Source: Geobacter argillaceus (GTDB taxonomy: Bacteria > Desulfobacterota > Desulfuromonadia > Geobacterales > DSM-12255). Taken from it: 64,000 nucleotides of DNA. The DNA lies in the NCBI RefSeq assembly GCF_007830735.1, contig NZ_VLLN01000003.1, positions 135,327 through 199,326 of the forward strand. Reading direction: 5' to 3'. The position numbers and the translations under genes are program-made. Numbering within the stretch: the stretch's first letter is position 1; each line of letters opens with the position of its first letter. Positions 25,540 through 34,498 of this stretch are shown piece after piece. The notes beneath the pieces were generated by a model. The model was not told the DNA's origin. It searched no databases and saw nothing but the letters and a program-made list of their open reading frames with translations.

Positions 25540-26537
25540 ACGCTCCACTCCTGGAAGCTGTCAACCTTACCAAGCATTTTCCGGTCACGGCAGGACCGCT
25601 GGCACCACGGCAGCTGGCACGGGCCGTCGACGGGGTCTCGTTTCATCTGGCCCCCGGCGAAACCCTGGGTCTGGCCGGCGAATCGGGGTGTGGCAAGTCC
25701 ACCATTGCCCGGCTCCTCATGGGACTCATTCCGCCAACCGATGGCGAAGTCCGCTTTGAAGGCAGTCCACTTCCCAACATGGGGAAAACCGGGCTGGCAA
25801 CATTCCGGCGCAACGTCCAGATGATCTTCCAGGACCCTTTTTCTTCCCTCAACCCCAGACAGCGGATCGGCGACATCATCGGCGAGCCGTTGGCCATCCA
25901 TGGCATTGCCGCCGGCAACCGCCGGCAGGAGATGGTGCTGACCCTGATGGCACGGGTGGGGTTGACCGAGGAACAGTTCCACCGGTACCCACATGAATTC
26001 TCCGGCGGGCAGCGCCAGCGGATCGGCATCGCCCGGGCTCTGGCAGTATCCCCCCGCCTGATCGTCGCCGACGAACCGGTCTCTGCCCTGGACCTCTCCA
26101 TCCAGGCCCAGATCCTCAACCTCCTCCTGGAACTGAAGCGGGAGCGTTCGCTGTCCTTTCTCTTCATCGCCCATGACCTGTCCGTGGTCCGCCACATGAG
26201 CGACCGGATTGCCGTGATGTATCTGGGCAGGATCGTCGAAATCGGCACGCGCGATGCCGTCTTCGCCCACAATTGCCACCCGTACACGGAGGCGCTGCTG
26301 GCGGCCGTACCCCACATCACGCCGACTGATCGCCCGACCGGTCCGATCCTGCGTGGCGACATACCCTCCCCCCTGGCGCCACCTGCCGGCTGCCCGCTCC
26401 ACCCCCGCTGCCCTTATGCCCGCGACCTGTGCCGACGGGAGATCCCGCCCCTGGAGGACAAGGGTGGCGGGCATCTGGCCGCCTGCCACTTCAGCGGCGA
26501 AATCTATTCAGCAAAAGAGCTTTCTGTTGACAACTAA
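25536..26537 (+). CDS. dppF: Dipeptide/oligopeptide ABC transporter ATP-binding protein (DppF/OppF type)
   Basis: A 333-aa ATPase partner of dppD. Walker [16 protein letters not shown]-loop VQMIFQDPFSSLNPRQ, signature YPHEFSGGQRQRIGIARAL, Walker B LIVADEPVSALDLSIQAQIL and the C-terminal CPLHPRCPYARDLC motif. The ATG at 25536 overlaps the dppD stop (ATGA) with GGA 7 nt upstream; ATG at 25530 is also possible. Substrate cannot be assigned. Confidence 0.92.
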   Translation: MNAPLLEAVNLTKHFPVTAGPLAPRQLARAVDGVSFHLAPGETLGLAGESGCGKSTIARLLMGLIPPTDGEVRFEGSPLPNMGKTGLATFRRNVQMIFQDPFSSLNPRQRIGDIIGEPLAIHGIAAGNRRQEMVLTLMARVGLTEEQFHRYPHEFSGGQRQRIGIARALAVSPRLIVADEPVSALDLSIQAQILNLLLELKRERSLSFLFIAHDLSVVRHMSDRIAVMYLGRIVEIGTRDAVFAHNCHPYTEALLAAVPHITPTDRPTGPILRGDIPSPLAPPAGCPLHPRCPYARDLCRREIPPLEDKGGGHLAACHFSGEIYSAKELSVDN

Positions 26538-26603
26538 GCGTTTTCTCATATATAGAAGCTGCGAACTTTTTTTATTTTCGTTCAGCAATGGGGCATTGTA
26601 GCC

Positions 26604-26876
26604 ATGGACTTTACCATCAGCAGGACATTCGAGCAGGAAGCCGAAATACTCAAGGTGCTCGGACACCCGATCAGGCTGAAGATCGTGGCCGGGCTCTGCA
26701 CCCAGGAGTGCAACGTCAAGCATATCTGGGAATGTCTCAACCTTCCCCAGGCAACCGTGTCCCAGCACCTGGCGCTCCTGAAGAACAAGGGGATCATCGA
26801 GGGGAAGCGGGACGGGGTTGAGGTCTTCTATACCGTTGTCCACCCCCTGGCCCGCAAGATCGTCGACATCATCTAG
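26604..26876 (+). CDS. ArsR-family winged-helix transcriptional regulator
   Basis: A 90-aa single-domain repressor. The winged helix is seen as ILKVLGHPIRLKIVAGLC, the recognition region NLPQATVSQHLALLKNKGIIEGKRDGVEVFY, and a C-terminal dimer helix. Cysteines at LCTQEC and HIWEC flank the alpha-3 region where ArsR proteins often bind metals or sense thiol redox state, so a metal or redox ligand is plausible. It is followed by its own terminator; the target is not evident. Confidence 0.88.
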   Translation: MDFTISRTFEQEAEILKVLGHPIRLKIVAGLCTQECNVKHIWECLNLPQATVSQHLALLKNKGIIEGKRDGVEVFYTVVHPLARKIVDII

Positions 26877-26901
26877 CCTCCTCCCTCACCGCCACGCACC
26901 C

Positions 26902-26930
26902 AAAATCCCCGCCAAGGGGATTTTTATTTT
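26902..26930 (+). terminator. Terminator after the arsR-type gene
   Basis: The stem AAAATCCCC / GGGGATTTT with a 5-nt loop, then TTTTTATTTT on the plus strand. It ends 13 bp before the rlmI start. Confidence 0.8.
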
Positions 26931-26942
26931 CAGGAGCAACCC

Positions 26943-28127
26943 ATGCCCGTCACAACCACCATTATCCTTGGCCGCGGCGAAGAGCGGCGCGTCAGGGGAG
27001 GCCACCCCTGGGTGTTCAGCAACGAAATCCGCGAGATGCGAGGCGACCGGCAACCGGGAGCGGCTGCCGAATTCCTCTCAGCCGGCGGCGACTTCATCGG
27101 CATCGGCTACTACAACCCCCACTCCCTGATTGCCGGCAGGATTCTCACCCGTACGCGTGACGACATCGACACGGTCGGCTTCTTCCGGCAGCGCTTGACT
27201 GCTGCCCTCGACTATCGGCACGCCCGCTACCCAATGTTGGAAACCTTTCGCCTGGTGCACGGCGAGGGGGATCTGCTTCCCGGCCTGGTGGTGGACAAGT
27301 ACGGCGACTTCCTGTCAATGCAGTTCCTGACTTGGGGAATGGAGACCCGCCGGGAGCTGATCTGCACCGCGCTCACCGACCTGCTGAGGCCAAAGGGGAT
27401 TGTGGCCCGGAACGACGTGGCCGTGCGGAACCTGGAAGGGTTGCGGGAAACGGTGGAGGTGATTACTGGGGAGATCCCGGAGATGGTGGAGATTACCGAA
27501 AACGGCCTTCGCTTCAGCGTCGACCTGCTCGGCGGCCAGAAGACCGGCCATTTTCTGGACCAGAAGGAAAACCACCTGCTCCTGAAGCCGCTGGTGGCAG
27601 GGAAAGAGATGCTGGACTGCTTCTGCTACGCCGGCAGCTGGGGGGTGCACGGTGCGGCCTTCGGCGCCCGATCGGTGACCTGCCTGGACATCTCGGCCAA
27701 GGCCACAGCCCTGGCCGCGCAGAACGCCGCCCTGAACGGTGTCGGCGACAGGGTGACCGTCGAGACGGTCGACGCCTTTGAGCGGCTGCGGAGCCTGAAG
27801 CACGAAGGCCGCCGCTTCGGGGTGATCGTCATGGACCCGCCGGCATTTGTGAAAAACAAGAAGCAGCTGAAAGAGGCGGAAAAGGGGTACCTGACCGTCA
27901 ACCGCCGTGCCATGGAGCTCCTGGACGAGGGCGGCTGCCTGATCACCTGCTCCTGTTCATTCCATATGCAGCGGGAACAGTTCCGGGAGATCCTGGGACA
28001 GGCGGCTCGCCAGGCCGGCCGCAGCATGCGGCTGCTCGGGGTGCACAGCCAGGCTGCGGACCATCCGGTGCTGCTGGCCGTACCGGAAACCGAGTACCTG
28101 AAGTGCGTGGTGCTGCAGGCTCTGTAG
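26943..28127 (+). CDS. rlmI: 23S rRNA cytosine methyltransferase (RlmI family)
   Basis: A 394-aa class I SAM-dependent methyltransferase with an N-terminal PUA domain (ILGRGEERRVRGGHPWVFSNEI), the GVHGLPG-like VHGEGDLLPGLVVDKYGDF segment, the SAM-binding MLDCFCYAGSWGVHGAAFGA and the catalytic IVMDPPAFVKNKKQL and ITCSCSFHM motifs typical of m5C1962 methylation. AGGAG precedes the ATG. It converges with bioC, whose stop is 18 bp away. Confidence 0.92.
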   Translation: MPVTTTIILGRGEERRVRGGHPWVFSNEIREMRGDRQPGAAAEFLSAGGDFIGIGYYNPHSLIAGRILTRTRDDIDTVGFFRQRLTAALDYRHARYPMLETFRLVHGEGDLLPGLVVDKYGDFLSMQFLTWGMETRRELICTALTDLLRPKGIVARNDVAVRNLEGLRETVEVITGEIPEMVEITENGLRFSVDLLGGQKTGHFLDQKENHLLLKPLVAGKEMLDCFCYAGSWGVHGAAFGARSVTCLDISAKATALAAQNAALNGVGDRVTVETVDAFERLRSLKHEGRRFGVIVMDPPAFVKNKKQLKEAEKGYLTVNRRAMELLDEGGCLITCSCSFHMQREQFREILGQAARQAGRSMRLLGVHSQAADHPVLLAVPETEYLKCVVLQAL

Positions 28128-28145
28128 CCTGCCGCGCCAGGCGAC

Positions 28146-28958
28146 CTACTCCCCAATCCGCGCCACTCCGTAGATAACCTCGTAGGTAGCCGGAATGGCT
28201 CCTTCCACGGCATACTCGCGCTGGTAGTGGTCCATCATGGCCAGCATCACCCGCCGCTCCGCCAGGCCACGGCCGGGAGCCTGCACGGCATTCCCCGCCC
28301 CTATGTTCCTGATGGCCCGTACCAGGTGTGCAACGTCCGGGTGGATCTCTATCTCCAGTTCCGAAACGAGGGATTCCCGTGTAAAGCCGGTAGCGCTCAG
28401 AGCGGATGAGACGTCGGCCATGCTGCTGAAGCGCTGGGTCCGGTCAACGGCTCCCCTGCCGACTGCCGCCACCGCGGCCCGGTAGGAGGCGCGCAGCTCG
28501 AACAGGGTCTGTTCGCCGAACAGGGCAAAGCAGAACCGTCCGCCCGGCCGGAGTACGCGCCGCACCTCGTCAAAGGCCTGCTCCAGGCTCTCCAGCCACT
28601 GCATGGTGGAGGTCGACACTACCAGATCGAGACAGGCATCGCCGAGGGGAAGCGCTTCGGCATCGGCCGTAACAAAGTCCACCCGGTCGTTCCCCGCAAG
28701 CCGCTCCCGGGCGGTCATCGCCATCCCCGGGGCGAGGTCGAGCCCGGTCAGCCGAGCCATGGGATAGCGGTCCGCCAGTTGCTGCAGCAAAACGCCGGTG
28801 CCGGAGCCGATGTCCAGTACCCGGGCGATTCCGCTCCCTGCCGGCAGGAGGGGGGTAAAACGCTCCAGCACCCGCTTCTGGACCACGGCATGGCGGTCAT
28901 AGTCACCGGCCCGGGCATGGAACGAACTGCGGACCCTCCTGCGGTCAATCACCTGCAT
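28146..28958 (-). CDS. bioC: Malonyl-ACP O-methyltransferase
   Basis: A 270-aa SAM-dependent methyltransferase that masks malonyl-ACP to start pimelate synthesis for biotin. Motifs: VIDRRRVRSSFHARAGDYDRHAVVQKRV at the N-terminus (typical of BioC), ARVLDIGSGTGVLLQQL, LDLAPGMAMTAR and the STSTMQWLESLEQAFDEVRRVLRPGG region. The start overlaps bioH by 14 bp, the last of a bioF-bioH-bioC run. Confidence 0.93.
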   Translation of the reverse strand: MQVIDRRRVRSSFHARAGDYDRHAVVQKRVLERFTPLLPAGSGIARVLDIGSGTGVLLQQLADRYPMARLTGLDLAPGMAMTARERLAGNDRVDFVTADAEALPLGDACLDLVVSTSTMQWLESLEQAFDEVRRVLRPGGRFCFALFGEQTLFELRASYRAAVAAVGRGAVDRTQRFSSMADVSSALSATGFTRESLVSELEIEIHPDVAHLVRAIRNIGAGNAVQAPGRGLAERRVMLAMMDHYQREYAVEGAIPATYEVIYGVARIGE

Positions 28959-29772
28959 AGACCCTCTCCAGGAAGCGGACGAGAAACGGATCGAACAAGG
29001 CGGGACTTGAGATGAACGGGGCATGGCCGTATCCCTCCAGCAGTACCAGGGTGGCATCGGACAACTGCCCGGCCATGAAGTGGGATGCACCGGGGAGACA
29101 GATGCTGTCGGCAGTCCCGTGCACGAGAAGAGCAGGCCGATCTATTCCGGCCAGTTGGTGACGCTGGTCGGCCCCGGTGAGGGCTGCCAGCGCCTTCACC
29201 GCCGCCTCCGGTTCAGGCCGGCGGCCGGGAATGACGATCTCCCGCACCACCCGCTGGTACTGCTCACCCACCAGTTCCCCTTCGGCGAACATCGCCTTGA
29301 AAAAATCCCCCATGGTCCGGGAATAGTCGCGCTTCAACCTGAGCGCCATTCCCCTCGCCTCGACCGGCGGCAGGCCGAACGGGTAATCGTCGGTAGCGGT
29401 AAAGCGGGGAGTTCCCCCCACCAGGACCAGAGCCGCGACCCGTTCCCGCAGTGCCGGGAACGCCTCCAGCACCACCTGCGCCCCCATGGACCAGCCCACC
29501 AGGGTCGCCCCCTCCAGGTCCAAGGCAGTGAAGAGTGCAACCAGATCAGCGGCAAAATCGGCCATGCCGAGTGACGGTGCCGATCCCTGACCGGAACGGC
29601 CGTGACCCCGCAGGTCAGGAACAATTACCTGCCAGTCATGGGCAAAGGTTTCGGCCTGGAAATGCCAGACCCGGCCGCTCATGGCCCAGCCATGGATGAA
29701 GACCAGCGGCCGGCCGCGGCCGGCGGTCTCATAAAAGAGTTGTGTGTTGTCTGCAGCAGTAATAACGGGCAT
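28945..29772 (-). CDS. bioH: Alpha/beta hydrolase, BioH-type pimeloyl-ACP methyl ester esterase
   Basis: A 275-aa hydrolase. Triad candidates: the nucleophile Ser in LVGWSMGAQV, the Asp in LLVHGTADSIC and the His in LLEGYGHAPFIS; the oxyanion-hole block FIHGWAMSG is present. Position between bioF and bioC supports removal of the pimeloyl methyl ester, the step after chain elongation. Sequence alone would also fit another esterase. Confidence 0.85.
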   Translation of the reverse strand: MPVITAADNTQLFYETAGRGRPLVFIHGWAMSGRVWHFQAETFAHDWQVIVPDLRGHGRSGQGSAPSLGMADFAADLVALFTALDLEGATLVGWSMGAQVVLEAFPALRERVAALVLVGGTPRFTATDDYPFGLPPVEARGMALRLKRDYSRTMGDFFKAMFAEGELVGEQYQRVVREIVIPGRRPEPEAAVKALAALTGADQRHQLAGIDRPALLVHGTADSICLPGASHFMAGQLSDATLVLLEGYGHAPFISSPALFDPFLVRFLERVYAGD

Positions 29773-29789
29773 GGACCGGTCCGGGAAGG

Positions 29790-30980
29790 TCAGCCGATGA
29801 CGGCCAACTGCCGACCGATGCGGATGATTGCAGCAAGGGCGGCGGAGAGCTCTTCGTCGCTGTGGGTGGCCATCAGGGTGCAGCGGAGCCGGCAGCTGCC
29901 GGCCGGCACCGTGGGGGGACGAATCCCCTGGACAAAGAAACCTTCCTCCAGCAGGAGGCGGGAAAACTCCATGGTAGGGGCAGGTTCCCCCACCAGGACC
30001 GGCACGATCTGGGTGGCACTCCCCATGGTATCAAAACCGGCCCCGGCAAGGGTTACCCGGAACTGTCCGGCATGCCGCGCCAGACGCTCCCTCAGCATGG
30101 CGCCTTCCGGGCTGTCCACCAGATCGATGGCGGCCAGGGACGCCGCCAGGACTGCCGGCGGCAGCGAGGTGGAGAAAATGTAGCTTCGGGCCTTGTTGCG
30201 CAGGTAATCGACAATCTCGGCAGAGGCGGCGGCATAGGCGCCGAAGCTCCCCAGCCCCTTGCCCAGGGTTCCCATCTGAACATCCACGTCGCCGGCCACG
30301 CCGCACAGCTCAACGCTTCCCCGCCCGCCGGCGCCGAGAACGCCGGTGCCATGGGCGTCGTCCACCATGAGCAGGGCGCCGAACTCCCGCTTTATGGTTG
30401 CCAGTTCCTTGAGCGGCGCCAGATCGCCGTCCATGCTGAAGACGCCGTCGGTGACGATCAGTTGCCGGCCCCGCCCCCGATTCTTTTCCATCAACCGGCG
30501 CAGCGCGGCCATGTCGTTGTGGGTGTAACGGACCACCTCGGCCCGGGACAAAAGACAACCGTCCACGATGCTGGCATGGTTCAACCGGTCCGAATAGACC
30601 GTATCACCCCGCCCCACCAGGGCCTGGATAATACCCACATTGGCCGGATAGCCGCCGTTGAAGGCAATGGCCCCTTCGGTTCCCTTGAAGCGGGCCAGCC
30701 GCTCCTCCAGTGCACGGTGGAGTTCCATGGTGCCGGAGACCAGGCGGGCCGCACCGCTGGATACCCCAAAGCGTTCCACGGCACTGATGGCGGCCTCCTT
30801 GAGGCGCGGATGATCCGCCAGCCCCAGGTAGTTGTTGGAACAGAGCAGCAGGACCTCGCGGCCGTCAAGGGAGACATGGCTTCCCTGGCTTCCCGCCACC
30901 AGGCGCTCGCGGCGATGGAGCCCGCGCTCCTTCAGGTCGGCCAGTTCAGCGGCGAATGTGTGAAATGATGCATCGGTCAT
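29790..30980 (-). CDS. bioF: 8-amino-7-oxononanoate synthase
   Basis: A 396-aa PLP enzyme condensing pimeloyl-ACP with alanine. Visible: [40 protein letters not shown], the PLP-binding [15 protein letters not shown], and [18 protein letters not shown] with the Schiff-base Lys. The ATG at 30980 is chosen; two upstream codon options lack support. No bioA, bioB or bioD lies in the window. Confidence 0.95.
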   Translation of the reverse strand: MTDASFHTFAAELADLKERGLHRRERLVAGSQGSHVSLDGREVLLLCSNNYLGLADHPRLKEAAISAVERFGVSSGAARLVSGTMELHRALEERLARFKGTEGAIAFNGGYPANVGIIQALVGRGDTVYSDRLNHASIVDGCLLSRAEVVRYTHNDMAALRRLMEKNRGRGRQLIVTDGVFSMDGDLAPLKELATIKREFGALLMVDDAHGTGVLGAGGRGSVELCGVAGDVDVQMGTLGKGLGSFGAYAAASAEIVDYLRNKARSYIFSTSLPPAVLAASLAAIDLVDSPEGAMLRERLARHAGQFRVTLAGAGFDTMGSATQIVPVLVGEPAPTMEFSRLLLEEGFFVQGIRPPTVPAGSCRLRCTLMATHSDEELSAALAAIIRIGRQLAVIG

Positions 30981-31044
30981 GATAGTCCGCTTGTAGCACA
31001 ATCAGCCGCATTCGTCAACCTTGCCGAACAATACGGTTAACAAG

Positions 31045-31908
31045 CTAGCTTTCACTATGAAATGCATATCTGTCGATGATCCAGCGGGCAATGCTCCTTT
31101 TGGGGGGAATATGTTCGGGCATCTCCGTCGGGCAGAACCAGCGGGCATCCTCCAGTTCCTTATGGTCAACCCTCAGCTCGCCACCGGCATAATCGGCGAC
31201 AAACCCTGCCATCAGCTGGCTGGGAAATGGCCAGTTCTGACTCCCCACATAGCGTACCCCGGTCACCTCGATCCCGGTCTCCTCCCGCACCTCCCGATGC
31301 ACGCACTCCTCCAGCGATTCGCCCATATCGAGAAAGCCGGCAACCAGGCCGTAGCGGCCCGGCGGCCACTCGGCCTTCCGCGTCAGGAGAAATTCGTCAT
31401 GACGCCGGATAAGGACGATGATGCAGGGGTGAATCGCGGGAAAATGCTCGTGACCGCAGCCATCGCACCGCATCCCCCAGTTGCCGGAATTCGCGGAAAG
31501 AATGGCGCCGCACCTGGAGCAGTGACGGCTCTGCTGCTGCCAATGGAGCACCTGCTTGGCAAAGCCGCCCAGGGTGAGGAGGGTGTCGGGTATCCGCTCT
31601 TCAAACGCGTTGAACGGCTCGCAGAGCCATCCCGCCGGCAGTTGGACATCGCGGCTTATGGCGCGGGCAAAGAGGGGCGCTCCCTGCCAGGTCCCCAGTG
31701 GGACGGGTGGTGCATCACCAACAGTGGCGGCTCCGCGGCCGGCCGGGAGCGCCGGGCCGTGTTCTCCGGGAACCAGGACCAGCCCATTCCCCTGAATCAG
31801 CAGCCAGAAACCGTCGCCGGACGGCGGCACGGCACCGGGCATGGCAGGGACAAAATCTTTGGCGATAATCGTATGATTGAACGGCAGATTGACCGAGTCG
31901 GGATACAT
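31045..31908 (-). CDS. nudC: NAD+ diphosphatase NudC (NADH pyrophosphatase / RNA decapping)
   Basis: A 287-aa Nudix enzyme. A zinc ribbon (CSRCG ... CDGCG), the Nudix box in GFLDMGESLEECVHREVREETGIEV and the NADH-pyrophosphatase motif SQNWPFPSQLM are all present. GGAGG lies just before the ATG at 31908. It is followed 64 bp later by bioF on the same strand and is divergent from the DUF3047 gene. Confidence 0.94.
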   Translation of the reverse strand: MYPDSVNLPFNHTIIAKDFVPAMPGAVPPSGDGFWLLIQGNGLVLVPGEHGPALPAGRGAATVGDAPPVPLGTWQGAPLFARAISRDVQLPAGWLCEPFNAFEERIPDTLLTLGGFAKQVLHWQQQSRHCSRCGAILSANSGNWGMRCDGCGHEHFPAIHPCIIVLIRRHDEFLLTRKAEWPPGRYGLVAGFLDMGESLEECVHREVREETGIEVTGVRYVGSQNWPFPSQLMAGFVADYAGGELRVDHKELEDARWFCPTEMPEHIPPKRSIARWIIDRYAFHSES

Positions 31909-32036
31909 GGGAACCTCCGGTGAATTCAAAGTTTCATTAGGATACCAACAGTCGGTGCGACTTGAAAGAGGCGATTTCAATTTACCCAGGTTGTGCTATG
32001 CTTGCCCAACCAATCTTACCCCGAGGATACCTATTC

Positions 32037-32732
32037 ATGCAGTGTATATCTCCGTTCCGTATACTGACGTTCCTGACGTTCCTGGCAGTTGCGGCCGGTG
32101 CCGCAGCATCCGAATTGAAGATCGGCACCTTTTCCGAAAACGACCTGAGCGGCTGGGAAGAGAAGGTGTTCAAAGGGAATACCGTGTACACCCTGGTGCC
32201 GGAAAACGGCCGGACCGTCCTGCAGGCCCAGAGCAAGAAAGCCGCGTCAGGGCTTGTCCGCAAGATGACCATCGATCTGAAGAAATTACCGATCCTCCGC
32301 TGGTCGTGGAAGATACAGGCCCCGCTGAAGGGTGAAGATGTGACGGTAAAGAAGGGTGACGACTTCGTGGCCAGGGTCTACGTGGCGTTTCCCCGCACCT
32401 TTTTCTGGCGAACACGGGCCATCAACTATGTCTGGTCGGCCAGGATGCCCAAGGGGAGCTCGGCGCCGAGCCCCTACACGAAGAACATCATGATTCTGGC
32501 GACCGAATCGGGAAGCGACAAGGCGGGAACCTGGGTGAGCGAGGAACGAAACGTCTATGATGACTATCGGCAACTCTTCGGCGCCGAACCTCCTGCTGTT
32601 GGCGGGGTGGCGGTCATGACCGACACCGACGACACGGGCGAGGAGGCTACGGCCTGGTACGGCGACATCACCATGCACGGCAAACAAAACGGGGCGCCCC
32701 ACGAGCGCCCCGTTCCGAACAACCAACATTAA
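32037..32732 (+). CDS. Exported DUF3047 protein
   Basis: A 231-aa protein with a signal peptide (about residues 1-24, ending AAGAAASE), recognised as DUF3047 by WSWKIQAPLKGEDVTVKKGDDFVARVYVAF and the following WSARMPKGSSAPSPYTKNIMILATESG block. Function unknown; probably periplasmic or secreted. GAGGA lies upstream of the ATG at 32037. Its last codons run through the hairpin that terminates the convergent ytxH transcript, and its stop codon overlaps the ytxH stop. Confidence 0.85.
   Translation: MQCISPFRILTFLTFLAVAAGAAASELKIGTFSENDLSGWEEKVFKGNTVYTLVPENGRTVLQAQSKKAASGLVRKMTIDLKKLPILRWSWKIQAPLKGEDVTVKKGDDFVARVYVAFPRTFFWRTRAINYVWSARMPKGSSAPSPYTKNIMILATESGSDKAGTWVSEERNVYDDYRQLFGAEPPAVGGVAVMTDTDDTGEEATAWYGDITMHGKQNGAPHERPVPNNQH
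32681..32714 (-). terminator. ytxH terminator inside the end of the DUF3047 gene
   Basis: Perfect 10-bp stem AACGGGGCGC / GCGCCCCGTT (32689-32698 with 32705-32714), followed on the minus strand by GTTTTGTTTG. It lies 15 bp past the ytxH stop but within the coding sequence of the convergent DUF3047 gene. Confidence 0.7.
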
Positions 32733-33079
32733 CCGATCAGCTTGGCCAAGCGGCTCTTCTGTTTTTCCAGTTTCTGCTGTCCGTCCTCGATGACGTTGAG
32801 CAGTTCCCGCTTGGCGTCGTAGGCCAGGTCCTTCCCCTTGTCCAGGATCTCCTCGGCCTTTTCCCCCACGCTTTCCACCATATCGTGCACACTGCCGGAA
32901 AAATCGTCGATCACATCACCGGCACGGCGCTTGACCTTGTTGGTATAGCGGGCAATGTCCCGCCGGGTTTTCCTGCCGGACTGGGGGGCATAGAGCAGCG
33001 CCACGCCGGCACCGATGATACCGCCCGCCACAAGCATGAGAGCACCGACAACCGCAACGTTATTGTTCCTATCTTCCAT
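32729..33079 (-). CDS. YtxH-domain protein
   Basis: A 116-aa protein with an N-terminal membrane segment (VAVVGALMLVAGGIIGAGVALLYAP) immediately followed by QSGRKTRRDIARYTNKVKRRAGD, the YtxH signature, then an amphipathic, charged helical tail. Proteins of this family are membrane-linked and sometimes stress-induced; no activity is known. GGAGGA lies just before the ATG. Confidence 0.85.
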   Translation of the reverse strand: MEDRNNNVAVVGALMLVAGGIIGAGVALLYAPQSGRKTRRDIARYTNKVKRRAGDVIDDFSGSVHDMVESVGEKAEEILDKGKDLAYDAKRELLNVIEDGQQKLEKQKSRLAKLIG

Positions 33080-33246
33080 GGTCGCATCCTCCTGTCAACT
33101 GTTCTGGTGAGATTGTACCGGAAATTCCCCGGGTGTAAACAGCCGGATTGCAATCTGTCTTGCCTGATAAACGGCATTATTGCCTTAATTAACCAACGGA
33201 GTATAGTAGCTACATCGCCATTGTCCAGTATCGCGAGGAGTAATCC

Positions 33247-34350
33247 ATGTCAAAGATCCACGATGTACTGATTGTCGGCGGCGGCCCGGCCGGGGTGGCT
33301 GCCGCCTACCTGTGCCACAAATACGGCCTGTCCTACCTGGTACTCGAATCAGGCAAGACGGTTTTCCAGGGAATCGCCAATACCTACCCGGAAGGAAAGC
33401 ACGTCTACGCCTCGAAACCGAAAGATGCGCCGGAACCCTTCCTGGTCGATGAGTTGCGGCCACCCGACAAACCGGTGACAGTCGAAAGCTACATCCAGTA
33501 CGTGCAGCACTTCGTACAGCATGAAAACCTGAACGTCCGGACCGATGTGGCGTTCGAGGATATGAGGGACGAACGCGACTGCCTGGCCGTCATCACCAGC
33601 CACGGCACCTTCAAAGGGAAAAAGGTTGTCCTGGCCTTTGGCAGCAACATCCCCCGCGAGCTCTCGGTCTACGGGGATGCCAAGATGGTGGCCAAGTCCC
33701 TGGAAGACGCCGCCAAGTATGTCGGGGTCAGAACTGTGGTGATCGGTGGCGGCAACACGGCGGCAGACGTTATCATCGCCATTCTCAAGGCCAAGCGTCA
33801 GGCAAACGACACGCATCCGGTCTACTGGGCCCATATGGCCGAGACCTTTGACGTCAACAAGGAAACGGCCCAGCGACTGGGCGAAGAGATCCTCCTGGGA
33901 GGCAACATCCGGTTACTGCCGGGAGCCACCCCGCGCATCGGCGAAGTGGACGAAGAAGGTGTCGACCGCCTGGTAATCCGGATCAACGAGTTCAAACAGG
34001 AGGACGGCATCGAGATCTACCATGCCATGAGCTTTCCGATGAAACATGTCATCGCCTGCATCGGCTCCCAGGGGCCGGTGCCGATCTTCGACAAGCTCGG
34101 CATCCAGACCATCGCCTGTACCGCCGGGGTCTGCAAGATCGCCAAGGAAGGGGATCGGCTGGTACTCCTCACTTCTGAATTCGAGTCGACCCGCAAGGGG
34201 GTATATGTCGTCGGCGGAGCGATTTCGCCGTCTTTCATGAAAATCAGCGAGGGAACGATTCAGGAAGAACGGCACCCCAACCTGATCTACACCGCCATCA
34301 ACGATGCCTACCACGTAATGACGGCGATCAAGGGGAAACTGGGCAAATAA
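33247..34350 (+). CDS. FAD/NAD(P)-binding oxidoreductase (thioredoxin-reductase-like fold)
   Basis: A 367-aa two-dinucleotide-fold flavoprotein. FAD motif DVLIVGGGPAGVAAAYLCHKYG at the N-terminus, NAD(P) motif TVVIGGGNTAADVIIAI near residue 165, and the C-terminal GVYVVGGAISPSFMKISEGTIQEERHPN region. The CxxC active site of thioredoxin reductase is absent, so it is more like YpdA or ferredoxin-NADP reductase type proteins. Good AGGAG site; single gene. Substrate unknown. Confidence 0.82.
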   Translation: MSKIHDVLIVGGGPAGVAAAYLCHKYGLSYLVLESGKTVFQGIANTYPEGKHVYASKPKDAPEPFLVDELRPPDKPVTVESYIQYVQHFVQHENLNVRTDVAFEDMRDERDCLAVITSHGTFKGKKVVLAFGSNIPRELSVYGDAKMVAKSLEDAAKYVGVRTVVIGGGNTAADVIIAILKAKRQANDTHPVYWAHMAETFDVNKETAQRLGEEILLGGNIRLLPGATPRIGEVDEEGVDRLVIRINEFKQEDGIEIYHAMSFPMKHVIACIGSQGPVPIFDKLGIQTIACTAGVCKIAKEGDRLVLLTSEFESTRKGVYVVGGAISPSFMKISEGTIQEERHPNLIYTAINDAYHVMTAIKGKLGK

Positions 34351-34462
34351 CCCGACCAAACCGGGCGGCCACTGGCCCCGCCACCTACCGAAATAGTCCG
34401 ATATTTTCACCGTGGATACCCGGATAATTGTTATTGCAAGATTTGCTGGAGGTATGCTAACC

Positions 34463-34492
34463 ATGCCTTATTACTCTTTGCAGGAGCCGTAG
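34463..34492 (+). CDS. Possible 9-residue leader peptide upstream of aguA
   Basis: ATG-initiated MPYYSLQEP ending in TAG 6 bp before the aguA start, preceded by GGAGG 10 nt upstream. The final codons include the AGGAG that would serve aguA. Too short for statistical support; it is listed because the spacing would allow translational coupling. Confidence 0.25.
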   Translation: MPYYSLQEP

Positions 34493-34498
34493 GAATCG

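Noticed and set aside
32037-32100. Longer DUF3047 start at 31962
   Set aside because: The ATG at 32037 has a ribosome binding site and places the signal peptide at the N-terminus; the extra 25 residues would overlap the nudC 5' region.
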